Source: Acanthochlamys bracteata
Lineage: Eukaryota > Streptophyta > Magnoliopsida > Pandanales > Velloziaceae
Assembly: GCA_019914995.1 (NCBI GenBank)
Contig: CM034126.1
Location: 8,127,001-8,191,000 of the forward strand
Reading direction: 5' to 3'
Length of the DNA: 64,000 bases
In this document: positions 1-11,879 of the stretch, piece by piece
Layout: every line of letters starts with the position of its first letter
How positions within the stretch are numbered: position 1 is the first letter of the stretch
The notes under the pieces: model-generated
Told to the model about the DNA's origin: nothing
The model's database searches: none
What the model saw: only the letters and a program-made list of their open reading frames with translations
Position numbers and translations under genes: made by a program

Positions 1-1694
1 ACATTTATTTATGTGTTAAGAGATACAAATGTAGGTAGCTTGTTCTAGAAGATGATCTAAACAAGATCGTTCAAATAATAGATTAGTAGATGACCTTGCT
101 AATGGCTTTGCATGGGTCTTTCCCTTGCTTTAATACAGATGTAGACGACATCCTATTAGCAAGTTGCAGCAACAAATATGTGTGCTTTAGAAGAAGTGAA
201 GAAACTAGAAATCCCAACAACCAACTTGCTATTTAAATAAAGAAGGAACCAGTTCTTTTATCAAGTGCTTACGTTGTACAGAAGTTGACCTTTCAGGACA
301 GGCACTGCATTGGTTCTTCTTTTCTGAAATAAAAGTAGAGAAAGCAAATTAGTATGCACAGAAAGTAAGCAAGCTATGCAGAGACAAAAGAATTTATATA
401 TAGAAGCAGGCAACTAACTAAACAGGCAGATGACTACTTGATTACCTGAATTGAGGAGAACTTGACCGTCCAACCAACCAGCATTAACTATAACTGCAAG
501 GTATGTGTAATATCTATTCAAAAATCAAATGACTTGGAATCAGAACAGCAAATAGAGAAACCTCATCAAAGCCAAATAATCAACACTGACCATTTGGAAA
601 AATGAAAATAAACTACTAAATCAAGAAGCTGATTTAGAACGACACAATATAGGTACTACTCCATGCGCATCGCACTTACAGCATTTGTAATGAGTTTTGG
701 CATCAACAAACAAGACGCTCCTTGCACAGTAGTCAAAAGGTAATGCCTCAGTTGTGTATAACCAAACCAAAAAATAGCTTTCAATTAAGTAAAAACTAAG
801 GCCATGCTTGATATTATTAGTACCCAGCATGCTATTATCAACTGTACACAAACAAACTAAGGCCATGCTTGTTATTAGTACCCAGCATGCTATTATCAAC
901 TGTACACAAACAAATTGATCCATACTGCAATTTTGCATAAACGTTTCAACAAAACCAATATCCTCTGAATACATTAACATCAAATAACACAACAAGATGG
1001 ATCACGAACTGCTTCCTGACATCTCAATCTGCATGTGAATATGTGCAATATCTACAGTAATATAGACCTAAACCTGCCAATTAGACGTTTACACAAATTA
1101 TTGAACAAAGATAAGAAACGTAATAAAAAATGACCGTGAAGAAACAATCTATCAGTACATCACCTCCTACTGTTTCCTGTTGGTAACTTCCTATTGTAAA
1201 GGGTTGACGATTGGCGACAAATTTGTAAGAAATCAAATATTCTTCAGAAAATAATCCTGTAAATAATTTTCTATATGTTCGCGTAATGTAATACAAATCA
1301 CCAAATTTGCTGAACATGATCAAACAAGATTACCAGAAAGCAGATGGCTTGCTGGAGATTTTCCATGAATCCTTCCTGACTTCAAAACCAATGTAGAGGA
1401 TACCCAGATTATCGAATTGCTGCACCATTTGTGTATGAGCTAGGAGATACAAATAAATAAAAACAACAATGAGAGCGTAACAATCCAAAAAAATAGCTTG
1501 CTGCTTATCTAAGGAGGAAAACAATTCTAGATCAAATTGCTTGCAATCAATAAAAATTGACCCTCCAACCTGCGGTACATTGGCACTTTTATCCCGAAAT
1601 AAAGAGGGAAAAAGTAAAAAGAAAAAGGTATGCAAGCAAACTAAGCAAATTAAGTAGCGAGAACATGAACAATACATAGAAGTAGACAACTTAC

Positions 1695-1754
1695 CAATTG
1701 CGTGTTATTGCCAGCATTGAAACAAACTCGATGTCCAACCAGCACTAACTGGAG
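1695..1754 (-). other. Micro-exon-like segment, copy A
   Basis: On the minus strand a 60-base segment lies between an acceptor ending TGACTTGCAG and a donor GTAAGTTG. The partner in copy B (7,589-7,651) has the same borders and is 63 bases long. Length differences that keep the multiple of three, and conserved splice consensus, are what a small coding exon would show. With a piece this short they could also arise by chance. The product is unknown. Confidence 0.35.
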
Positions 1755-2774
1755 CTGCAAGTCACTATGTGATATCTACTCAGAAATCAAATGAAATGGA
1801 ATCAGATCTAGTAATAATCAGCAATGATCATCTGGAATAACGAAGATTAAACTACTGAATCAGGAAGCTACTTTAGAAGGACACGGCAGGAACCTGCGGT
1901 ATTTCTCCATGAGCATCACTTTAACAGCTTATTTGATGAAAATGGTAGTGCTTCTCCAACCTTGTTTAACCATATGGAGAAATAGCTTTCAGCCTAACAG
2001 GGACTTTGTACTCAGCATAGCACTATGTGTTGTACTTGTAAATAAACAAATCCATGCTTAGTATCAATATTTTCTAACACCAACTTACGTAGCATGAAAA
2101 TGATTCAGAGAAGCAGACAACTAAACTAAGTAGGTTAACGACTGCTTGATCGATTGTCTACTTTGTAAGAAGCTAAGACAAATTCGTCTTATTGCTCAAA
2201 ATTTTATCTTGTTAAAATCAGTCTATCTAGCAACAAAACAACTTCAACGACAAGTAGACAAACCCACTCAACTCCTTGGAATTTTCAGCTTTGTGCACAC
2301 CTTATGTAGGAAATCCCTCAAGCACAAGTCTTCAACAGCACTGAAAATTGAACCAACTTATGCCCGGCAGCAACATGCTCCATAATGTAAAATTTAAATC
2401 CTCCACTAAGAAACAAAAGCATATAGTCAGACAACCCTGATCCAACAAAGCGGGAAAACGTCAAACAAGACGACTAACTATGACAAGACTGAAAAATCTC
2501 TACGTACATGTGACATTCAAAACTATAGGCACTATCCCAGAAAAATTGAAATAGTTAAACCCCAAAAATAAGCAAATTAAACATTGCAAGTACTCCAAAA
2601 AGTGATCTCTCAGAAAACTGAAAGAATGCTCTTTATCTGACAAATTACAATTGAGACAGTATTACGATCACAGAGAACTTACGGAGATCGCCAACAAGCA
2701 GTTTTTAGGCAAAAAACATTCGATAGAAACGCCATGTCGATTCTCTTAGTAAAAATTGAAAGACAAGAACAGAA

Positions 2775-2977
2775 GTAAAATAGGACCTTCAGCAAGAAAG
2801 AAGGAGATTGGAAGACACATTAGGTCTCGTAGAAGCCGAACCTATATATGTCAGAAACAGCAGACAATCCGCGCAGGTTCCTACTAGGTTCCTATAAAGC
2901 AACTTGAAAAGGCTTTCTCTTGTTGAGAGATACAATAAACAGCTTCCTGTGAACACCTGCACTAATGCTTCCCTCAC
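2775..2977 (-). other. Exon-like piece, copy A (partner 8,518-8,700)
   Basis: The minus strand carries an open stretch with a QVFTGSC motif that ends just before a donor-like CTGAAG/GTCC. The copy B partner at 8,518-8,700 keeps QVFTGSC and the donor (CTGAAG/GTACTA) but is frameshifted in the middle. If this was once coding, copy B is now broken here. Product unknown. Confidence 0.3.
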
Positions 2978-3543
2978 TATAAATCAATCAACCAAATGAG
3001 ACAAAAAACAGTGCGTAAAAAGGGAGAACATGTGCTAATGCTGACGGTCAAGTAAGATAATTAACCGTTCAAGCACATCTTAACCGCAAGTCTAAAGCTC
3101 TTAAATTTGTATGGAGGAACATTAAAACAAATCTAGAATTCCCATGTCATGAATATTCAGATATTAAGCAAAAACGAAATGTCCACCAGAAATATATCTT
3201 ACCTGCAAATCGATGAAGTCCACGAACATACATGATTCTTCCCCAAGGCTAAGTCAACTACGCAACCCACTGTAACAGCCAACTACAAAGTCCAAGTTAT
3301 TGAGCATTAAAATCATTAAGCAGAAGGGGTGAATACAGCTCCAATTGAATTTGATCCATGATAAATACTCAATGCTAACTACAATACTATCAGAATTGAT
3401 CAATTATAAATATCCAGTGATAATGAGAAATAAAAAAGAAGTTCTGCAATAGGGTAACAAATTAGGCAATCCACTAGAAGGTGCCCATTCATATTATTGG
3501 CATGCAGATAAGAAAGCACAGAAAATGAAGTAAAACAGTACGG

Positions 3544-3746
3544 ATGATTAATCTATTACCAGGAATATTAGAAGCACCTTTAGCAACAATGTCCCACAGA
3601 AGGATTTCTTCATTAGTTTTTATTAGAATGCTGCAGGAACAAATTCTCTGGCGTGGCATGCCCTCCAACCAGTCTGGTAGCAGATCGAAGGCTCGAATAA
3701 GGTTTACAGTAATCAAACTTGCTTTCTTATTGCATAAACTAAACAT
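3544..3746 (-). other. Exon-like piece with WLEGM motif, copy A
   Basis: On the minus strand this region and 9,352-9,540 in copy B encode closely similar peptides. Both contain a LLP-x-WLEGM stretch followed by ICSCSILI and DIVAK, and both end at a GGTAATAG donor-like border. The frame is kept open in both copies despite several substitutions. This is the strongest coding-like signal in the duplicated array. I do not recognise the family. Confidence 0.4.
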
Positions 3747-4255
3747 TGGAGAAATTACATTCCCACAAAGAGAATATAAACTTACTTTATTATTTATAAA
3801 GCATTACTTTATGCCACCGATGTGATCCATTCCCTAAACGCGTCCAACAATAGGCAACTCGACCAACGCAAATAAACATAATCAAAACAAAATAAAAAGA
3901 AGATTGTTAGTATGCTGCTAGATTTCATATGCTCAACTAGCTACATGATACAAACATCTGACGATTAACTGTAAAGATTACCATGCTCTGGATCTTGTTG
4001 CATAAGGAAAAGCATTCCCCTGAGAAAGTGTGCAAACAAATACTAATACCAATCCATGCTCAGGGCCTGAGGATTTTGCAAATGTTAACAATTAATTCTT
4101 AGGAGATTTACTCTGGAAGGGAACTATAAATTATGTTACGTGCACACGCATGCATGCACACCCTCCACACTCGCTTGCGCACCAAACATACACGCACACT
4201 TAACATATCTGCAAACAGTTTTTTTCTCTCTTCCAAAAGCTCTCTGGGCCACTGT

Positions 4256-5039
4256 AGCTGTTCATAATTGAGAAAGCCATCAGATCACCATACACCTTTG
4301 CAGCTACAGCAACTACCACCTTATAGCCGCAATTGGACGACTTGAACTCGCACTGCCATCGTTTAGGTTGGCATACACAAGCCACAAGCGGCTTCTCTAG
4401 TTTGCTAAGCCACAACCAATGACAAACAACCAACCAAAAGTACCAGGGACAAACTGAGCATATTAGCCTTCCAGTCCATCACATCAACCAAAGAAAGCCA
4501 GAATCGTTCACCAAAAGCATCCTTGGATGCTTGCTCAACCAAATGAGAGAAGTTAGCACTTTGACAGAATGCTGCAGTTTTGATTCCACCTGCTGAACAA
4601 CAAAAGATGACTCTGATTCTCAGAAGCTCTAGGACTCCCATTCAGATGCCACAATTGGCAGAGGGTTCTACTCTGACTTCCTTTGGGGCAAGCTTCTGTT
4701 TCTCTGGCTGGCCAAAAACATTCTAGATTATCAGTGTTTTATCCCCCAGCTGCAGATACCACTATATAGCTATCAGTACTCCGAAGATATTCCATGTGAG
4801 CAGAATACTATAGGTCAAAAAACTGAATACCCAGACATAAATCAGAATAAAACCTGCTCAAGGATAACTTTGCATATCCTGTGCCATGAAGAGAACACAG
4901 GACCTAAACAAATTACCAAATATTCTAAACATGATCTAAACAAAAATTACCAGAAGGTAGATGAGCAGATGACTTGCTGGCGATCTTTCATGAGTTCTTT
5001 CCTTCAAAACCAATGTAGAAAACATCCGGATTATCGAAT
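4256..5039. other. Unique spacer between copies A and C
   Basis: This segment lacks a partner in the array up to about 4,930, where a piece related to 1,330-1,480 and 7,200-7,350 begins. On the minus strand two short open stretches (4,405-4,641 and 4,200-4,433) contain no motif I recognise. Their codon content is not convincing. I see no supported gene. Confidence 0.5.
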
Positions 5040-6140
5040 TGCTGCAATATTTGTGTATGAGTAAGAGATACAAATGTAGCCAGCTAGCACTAGAAGATGA
5101 TCTAAACAAGACCAGTAGATGACCTTGCTGATGGTTTTGCGTGGTCTTTCCCTTGGTTTAATACCGTTGTAGATGGCATCCTATTAGCAAGTTGCTGCAA
5201 CAAATGTGCATCAGCTAAAAGATGTGAAGAAATTAAGACAATACTGAGATCCTATAAATCCCAAAAACGAACTTGCTATTCAAATAAAGAGAGAAACCGG
5301 TTCTTGATCAAGTGCTTATGTTGAAGGGAAGTTGACCTTTCGAAAACGGCACTACATTAGTTCTTTTTCTCTAAAACAAAAATAGAGAAAGGAAATTAGC
5401 ATGCACAAAAGTAAGCAAGCCATGCAGCGAGAAAAGAATATATTATATATCTATACAAGCAGGCAACTAAATAAATATGCAGATGACTACTTGATTACCT
5501 AGATTGACAACAACTACAGTTGTCAGGCAGTATGTGTAATATCTACTCAAAAATCAAATGACTTGGAATCAGTTCCGCAATGAGAAACTCTATCAAGACT
5601 AAATAACCAGCAATGACCATTTGGAATAATGAAAAATAAACTACTAAATCAATAAGCTAATTTAGAACGACACAAAATTTAGCTGACCTTCAGTGTTTCT
5701 CTATGAGCATCGGTCCAACAGCATTTGAAATGAGTTTTGGCATCTACAATTAAGACGCTCCTTAGACAGTAATCAAATGGTAATGCCTCAGCCATGTTTA
5801 ACCAAATTGAAGAAAAACTTTCAACTGAATAAGAACTGAGGGCAGGTTTGATATTAGTGCCCAGCATACTATTATCAACTGTAAATAAACAAATTGCTCT
5901 ATACTTCAATATTGCATAAATGTTTCCTCAAAACCAATATCCTCACAATACACTAACATCAAATAACACAACAAGATGGATCATGAAACCACTTCTAGAC
6001 ATCTCAATCTGCATGCTCAAATGTGAAAAATCTATACTAATAGAGACCTGAAACCTGCCAATATGGACATCTATACAAATTATTGAACAAAGATAAGATA
6101 CGAATAAGCATGACCATTAAGAAACAATCTAGACCAGTTT
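5040..6140. repeat. Partial duplication, copy C
   Basis: This is collinear with 1-1,130 of copy A (offset about 5 kb) and with the first part of copy B. It carries the same exon-like conserved piece (about 5,680-5,909, minus strand) as copies A and B. The copy ends at a run of 30 T (6,144-6,173), where A and B instead continue with a TGTTTCCTGTTGG-like stretch. After the T run comes a short tail resembling the A/B continuation, then copy B begins. The array therefore reads A, spacer, C, B. Confidence 0.8.
5679..5909 (-). other. Exon-like piece conserved in three repeat copies
   Basis: On the minus strand this copy and 6,595-6,783 stay open and translate almost alike: both contain ALPFDYCLR and end in DAHRETLKVS. 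The copy A version at 621-995 shares EALPFDYCAR and VDAKTH but differs at its end. The piece ends at a possible splice donor (AAG then GTCAGC). Protein-level similarity in three diverged copies suggests this was once an exon, but the product matches no family I know. The version in the b-type units (about 1,890-2,010) has stop codons. Coding status is unproven. Confidence 0.35.
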
Positions 6141-6142
6141 CT

Positions 6143-6143
<1 letters not shown>

Positions 6144-6173
<30 letters not shown>
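6144..6173. repeat. Poly(T) run of 30
   Basis: A homopolymer of 30 T at the end of copy C, absent from the aligned positions of copies A and B. It could be a retroposed poly(A) tail read from the other strand, or replication slippage. It is also a place where assembly could be unreliable. Confidence 0.95.
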
Positions 6174-6177
<4 letters not shown>

Positions 6178-7588
6178 GGTTGACATTGACAAACAAATAT
6201 TCTTCGAAAAAAAAATCCTGTATCAGAAAATAGATTAGTAGATGACCTTGCTGATGGTTTTGCGTGGGTCTATCCGTTGCTTTAATACCGATGTAGGCGA
6301 CATCCTACTAGCGAGTCACTGCAACGAAAGTGTATGCGTTAGAAGAAGTGAAGAAACTAGAAATCCCAACAAAGAACTTGCTATTTAAATAAAGAGGGAG
6401 AACTTTACCGTCTCACCCACCATCATTAATTACAACTGCAAGGAAGTATGTGTAATATCTATTCAAAAATCAAATGACTCGGAATCAGTTCAGTAAAGCG
6501 AAACTTCATCAAAACCAAATAATCAACAATGACCGTTTGGAAAAATGAAAAGAAAACTACTAAATCAAGAAGCTAATTTAGAACGACACAAAATTCAGCT
6601 GACCTTTAGTGTTTCTCGATGAGCATCGGTCCAACAGCATTTGAACTGAGTTTTGGCATCAACAAATAAGACGTTCCTTAGACAGTAATCAAATGGTAAT
6701 GCCTCGGCCATGTTTAACCAAATTGAAGAAAAGCTTTCAACCGAATAAGAACTAAGGCCATGCTTGATATTGGTACCCAGCATAGTATTATCAACTGTAC
6801 ACTAACAAATTGATCCATACTTCAATTTTGCATAATCGTTTCAACAAAACCATTAACCTCAGAATACATTAGCATCAAATAACACAACGAGATGGATCAT
6901 GAACTACTTCCTGACATCTCAATATGCATGTGAATATGTGCAATATCTCCAGTTATAGAGACTTGAACCTGCCAATTAGACTTGTGCAAGTTATTCAACA
7001 AAGATAAGAAATGTAATAAAAATTGACCGTCAAGAAATAATCTATCAGTACATCACCTCTTACTGTTTCCTGTTGGTAACTTCCTATTGTAAAGGGCTGA
7101 CAATTGACAACAAATTTGTAAGATATCAAATATTCATCAGAAAATAATCCTGTCGTCTACATGTTTGTGTATTGTAATACAAATAACAAATTATGCTGAA
7201 CATGATCTAAACAAGATTACCAGAAAGTAGATCATCAGATGACTTGCTGGTGATTTTCCATGAGTCCTTCCTTGCTTCAAACCAATGTAGATGACACCCG
7301 GATTATGGAGTTGCTGCACCATTTGTGTAGGGGTTAGGAGATACAAATAAATAAATAACAACAATGACAGCCTAGCAATCCTAAACAAGAGCTTGCTACT
7401 TATCTAAGCAGGATTACAATTCTAGATCAATTTTTATTTTCAATAGAAAATTGACCCTCCAACCTGCAGTAGATTGGCACTTTTATCCTGAAACAAACAG
7501 GGGGAAAGTAAAAAGAAACCAGTATGCAAGCAAACTAAGCAAATTAAGTAGCGAGAAAATGATTAATACATACAAGTAGATAACTTAC

Positions 7589-7651
7589 TAATTGCTTGAT
7601 TGATTCCCAGCATTGAAGCAAACTCGATTGTCCAACCAGCGCTAACTGGAG
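7589..7651 (-). other. Micro-exon-like segment, copy B
   Basis: Partner of the segment at 1,695-1,754. Acceptor TGACTTGCAG and donor GTAAGTTA are both preserved, and the 63-base body is open in one frame. A related segment in the a-type unit, near 440-490, is also followed by a GTAATC donor-like border. No product is recognised. Confidence 0.35.
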
Positions 7652-9351
7652 CTGCAAGTCACTACGTGGTATCTACTCAGAAATCAAATGAAATGGAATC
7701 AGATCCAGAAATAATCAGCAATGATCATCTGGAACAACAAAGATTAAACTACTGAATCAGGAAGCTACTTTCGAAGGACACAGCAGGAACCTGCGGTATT
7801 TCTCCATGAGCATCACTTTAAAACAGCTTATTTGATGAAAATGATAGTGCTTCTTCAACCTTGTTTAACCATATGGAAAATAGCTTTCAGCCTAACAGAG
7901 ACTTTGTACTCAGCATACCACTATGTGTTGTACTTACAAATAAACAAATCCATGCTTAGTATCAAATTTCTAACACCACTTACGTAGCATGTAAATGATT
8001 CAGAAAGTAGACAAACCCACTTAACTCTTTGCAATTTTCAGCTTCATACAAACCTTTTGCAGGAAATCCCCCGAGCACAACTCTTCCACAGCACTGAAAT
8101 TTGAACCCACTTATGCCCGACAGCAACATGCTCCATAATGTAAGTATTAAATCCTCCACTAAGAAACAAAAACATATAGTCAGACAATGATGATCAAGTA
8201 AAGCGGAAAAATCTCAAACTATGACTGAAAATCTCTACATACATGTGACATTCAAAACTATAGGCACTATCCCTGCAAAATTGAATTAGGTAAATCCCAA
8301 GGTAAGCAAATTAATTACTCAAGACTCCAAAAAGCAATCACTCAAAAAAACTGAAAGAATGCTCTTTAACAGACAAGTTACAATTGAGACAGCATTACAA
8401 CCACAGAGAACTTACGGAGCTCTCCAAGAAGCAGTTTTTAAGCAAAGAACTTTGGATAAAATGCCATGTTGACTCTATTAGCAAAACATGAAAGAGAAGA
8501 ACAGAAGTAAAATAGTACCTTCAGCAAGAAAGAAGGAGATTAGAAGACAGATTAGGTCTCGTAGAAGCCCAACCTATATATCCAGAAACAGCAGACAATC
8601 CACGCAGGTTCCCATGAAGTAACTTGAAAAGGCTCTCTTATTGAGAGATCCGAGAAACAGCTTCCAGTGAACACCTGCACTATTGCTCCCTTCACTATGA
8701 ATCAATCAACCAAATGAAACAAAAAGACAGTGGGTAAAAAGGGAGAACATATGCTAGTGCCCACGGTCAAGTAAGATAATTAACCATTCATGCACATATT
8801 AACCGCAAGTCTAAAGCTCTTAAATTATATGGAGGAACATTAAAACACATCTTCTATAGCCTTTCTCTAAGGAGGGGGAACGTCATAATAAACTCGAGAT
8901 GAGTACACGCAAATTTAACGTTGTGTCTTCTTACTCGAGGACTTTAGAGGACTATATCCTAAAGAGACAAAGACGAGACATGACATGCTAAGTGAGCCAA
9001 CAAATTCGTAACATAAGTTCTGGAACCCATGGGGCACTACGATTGCTAACAGCAATCCAACATTTTTCAACTTCCTCTGCAAATCCCAATATTAAGATTT
9101 CTCCAATACCTAACAGAAGATATCCTAACCAGCCAAAAATCAGACACGTCACAAAATCTACCTAAGAAGAACAAAACAACAAAAGAATGCTAATTAGAAC
9201 CAGTACATACATCAAAACATGTGGCTGGCATATTCAAAATTGACCTGTAACTTCTTATAATTTGAGTGGAGGTTTCAAAAAAATGAAACTGGAAGGACAC
9301 CCTCAATTCTGCACAATTTTATGAAGTAAAAGTAGTACCATCATTAATCTA

Positions 9352-9540
9352 TTACCTGGAATGTTTAGAAGCACTTTTAGCAACAATGTCCCGCAGAAGG
9401 TTTTCTGCATTAGTTTCTATTAGAATGCTGCAGGAACAAATTGTCAGGTGTGACATTCCCTCCAACCAGCCAGGTAGCAAATCGTAGGCTTGAACAAGAT
9501 TTACAATAATCAAACTAACTTTCTTTTTGCATAAACTACA
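9352..9540 (-). other. Exon-like piece with WLEGM motif, copy B
   Basis: Partner of 3,544-3,746. The frame is open on the minus strand and has the same core motifs (LLPGWLEGM, ICSCSILI, DIVAK). It ends at the same donor-like border near 9,352. Most differences from copy A are single-residue replacements, with no frameshift in the shared core. Confidence 0.4.
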
Positions 9541-10084
9541 AATTGGAGAAATGACTCTCCCACAAAGAGAAGAGAAACTTACTTTAATATTTATAAACAT
9601 TTCCTTATGCCACTGATGTGATCCATTCACTAAGAGCGTCCACAACAGGCAACTCGACCAACGCAAATAAACATATCAAAACAAAATAAAAAGAAAATTG
9701 TTAGTAAGCTGCTAGATTTCATATGCTCAACTAGCTACACGAGACCAACATCTGACGATTAACTATAAAGATTACCATTCTATGGATCTTGCAGTTGCAT
9801 AATGAAAAGCATCCCCTGATAAAGCCTGCAAACAAATATTAACACCAATTCAATGCTCAAAAAAGGGACCTGAAGCTTTTGCAAATGTTAACAACTAATT
9901 CTTAGTAGAATTCCTCTAGAAGGAAACAATAAATTATGTTACACGCACACACACACATACCCACACATTACATATCTGCAAACAGTTGGTTTCTCTTCCA
10001 AGAACTCTCTGGGGAACTCTAGCTGTTTGTTAGGAAGAAAGCCGTCACTCTGAGGAAACCAGCGGCAGAGAAGAAGAGATAACC

Positions 10085-10330
10085 ACTCAATTCCAAGTTG
10101 TACCAAACAACTGCACTTCAGATGGGTTCAAGCCAACAGCAAGATACTGCTCGTCAGGAAACCAGCGGATGCTAGTAACTGGACTGACATCTTCTTCGAC
10201 AGCTATTAGCTGAGATGCCGAACCATTTGATGCCTCCCAAAAGTAAACGGTGTTACCCATGCCAGCACCTCATTGCTTCCCCAATCTGGAAGATTTAAGT
10301 AGTGGTTGTCAAGAATATCCTGCACATCTC
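10085..10330 (-). pseudogene. CDC20-like WD40 gene fragment
   Basis: Read on the minus strand, the segment encodes part of the first WD40 blades of the anaphase-promoting-complex activator CDC20. First comes HYLNLPDWGSNEVLA. After a one-base shift come GNTVYFWEASNGS, EDVSPVTSIRW and YLAVGLNPSEVQL. CDC20 binds the APC/C and recruits destruction-box substrates in mitosis. Only about 80 of roughly 450 residues are present. The frame shifts right after VLA, where a residue or two of the family sequence are missing, and a stop codon follows the VQL blade. It is therefore a dead fragment. It directly borders repeat copy B. The match rests on my memory of plant CDC20 proteins, but the run of identical residues is long. 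Confidence 0.85.
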
Positions 10331-10739
10331 GGCAGACGAAAAAAATCCGTAGAAAACATTAATAACAACTCTAGATGCAAAAAATATCAGAACCTTATAG
10401 ACAAATTGGTGAAGAATGCTTACTTGGGTAATGTATCTCATTCTTCTAGCTGTCCTGTAATGAAGAAAGGAGACAGATCTAATGTCCAATTCATTGTAAA
10501 AATTATGAACCGAGGCATGTGGCTTATTCTTGATGGCATGAAACCATGATCGATTTGACAGTAAAGTTTCCGCTAAAATCTTCCGAGAAGGTAATTAGCA
10601 ACATCACAGTCCTTGGCAGATCTGTTAAGAATATACATGTTACCCTGCAATATTTTAGAAAAAATATTAGCATTTCTGGGATCCTTCATAGGAAAATTCA
10701 AAAGAAAATAAAACTTCAGACAAGAAAATTAGTGTGATT

Positions 10740-11035
10740 TATTTAAAATCAGAAGAAGAATTTCAAAAGTAGTCCAGCCTCGGAAACAAGAACTTTAATG
10801 AAAATTTAACTATAGCAATTTAGCGAAAATTGAACTTCTAAAACAAGACTTGTAATGGAAATTCAGCTCTACAGCAACAATTCCAATGAAATTTTAAGTT
10901 CAGAGAAGGATTGTTCAAAGAATCTTTAACTTCATAAACGAGAATATCAACAAAATTTGAACTTAGGGCAACAAAAATTCGATGAAAATTTAACTTCGGA
11001 AAGAAGAACTTCAATGAAAATTTTGAAACAGGAAC
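10740..11035. repeat. Degenerate tandem repeat, unit about 45-50 bp
   Basis: Successive variants of a unit that reads roughly GAACTTCAATGAAAATTTAAC and CGGAAACAAGAA recur about six times, with spacers of similar length. The copies are imperfect. The block lies inside what looks like the first large intron of the minus-strand locus. Confidence 0.6.
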
Positions 11036-11042
11036 GGCTTAC

Positions 11043-11128
11043 ATTAAAGCCACAGCTGGAGCGAGAGGATGAGTGAAGCGAGGCATGTAGTTGCTCGGTG
11101 ACTTCTAGAAACTGTAGCATCACAGAAC
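11043..11128 (-). other. Exon-like segment with clean splice borders
   Basis: On the minus strand an 86-base segment follows a pyrimidine-rich acceptor ending CTCTTTCCAG and is followed by the donor GTAAGC. It lies downstream of the leader-like segment at 11,570-11,670 and could be a 5' untranslated or early coding exon of the same transcript. No protein is recognised. Confidence 0.35.
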
Positions 11129-11559
11129 CTGGAAAGAGAAAACCAAAAAAACAACCGGAATCATAATGTTGAAGAACAAAAAACAAAAATAATAATATGT
11201 ACAAAAACTAAAAAAATTCCCTACAAAGAAACGGTCAGCGTCACAGAACAACCAATGATTGGTACTATATTAGAAACAACAATTCCCTCCAAGAGACAGT
11301 GGTTAATTAACGATTGAAGCAGAAAATATAAACGACAATAAAAACAAACTTCAAGAAAGAAATCTCGACAATAAAAAGAACATAAATAAAACACAAAAAA
11401 TTGAAATAATCTGCAACAAACCCATATTTCCTGAAGAAGAAAGAACTTAGGCGCAATAATCGATTGCAATCAAAGAAAAAAAAAATTAATCCTGAAAGAA
11501 ATTAAACAAAGTTTAGCGCTCAATCAGAAAGCAACAGAACCGAAAGAGAAAGATCAATC

Positions 11560-11680
11560 CATCGAGATTGCAGTAGCAGCACAAGAGAGAGCCAGCAACG
11601 GAAGCAATTGATTGAAATCGAAACCCTCTCCAAACTTTCTTGGAGAAAGAACTAGAGCGATTGAGTGAAGATTATTGCTT
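11560..11680 (-). promoter_or_regulatory. Leader-like 5' end of a minus-strand transcript
   Basis: On the minus strand the segment contains GAGAGGGTTTCGATTTC followed by a CT-rich stretch, typical of plant 5' leaders. Exon-like pieces follow downstream, and AT-rich sequence lies upstream (above 11,700). I infer a transcription start for the 1-11.6 kb locus here. There is no unambiguous TATA box, so this is tentative. Confidence 0.35.
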
Positions 11681-11879
11681 GCGAGAAAAGTTTCTACTTG
11701 GGGTTTATTTCAATTCAATCACGTGGGTGTGTATAAAGACACGCGGCAGTATCTTTAATGACTTTACGAGGTGGTTCCATTATTTTATTATTTTTCAAAG
11801 ACCTTTTCTTTCTGTCATCAGAGTAAGCGCTTTCGTTCATCGAATATGTCAACATAGGTCAACTAATTAAATTATTAAA

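Larger units (their letters stand above)
1..4255. repeat. Large duplication, copy A (begins before the window)
   Basis: This stretch is repeated, diverged but collinear, at 6,220-10,050 (copy B). Examples are 480-1,080 against 6,430-7,010, 2,400-2,700 against 8,160-8,460, and 3,540-4,240 against 9,350-10,030. Its first 1.1 kb also matches copy C. Within the copy, a smaller unit of about 1 kb recurs: 60-1,130 and 1,330-2,100 share the order of a donor-like segment, a GTCCAACCAGC-type segment and an AT-rich block. The copies differ by many substitutions and small indels, so the duplication is old. No transposon protein or terminal repeat is visible. I do not recognise a gene product. The array is best read as a duplicated non-coding or decayed gene region. 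Confidence 0.85.
6220..10050. repeat. Large duplication, copy B
   Basis: This is collinear with copy A over nearly its full length. Similarity stops near 10,050 (copy A counterpart near 4,255), just after a shared TCTCTTCCAA-type segment. In B the sequence runs straight into a CDC20-like fragment. In A it runs into an unrelated segment. B carries the partners of the exon-like pieces described separately: 7,589-7,651, 8,518-8,700 and 9,355-9,540. Confidence 0.85.

Noticed and set aside
4405..4641. 78-residue minus-strand open frame in the A-C spacer
   Set aside because: Hydrophobic but unrecognised, no partner in other copies, no splice or start support.
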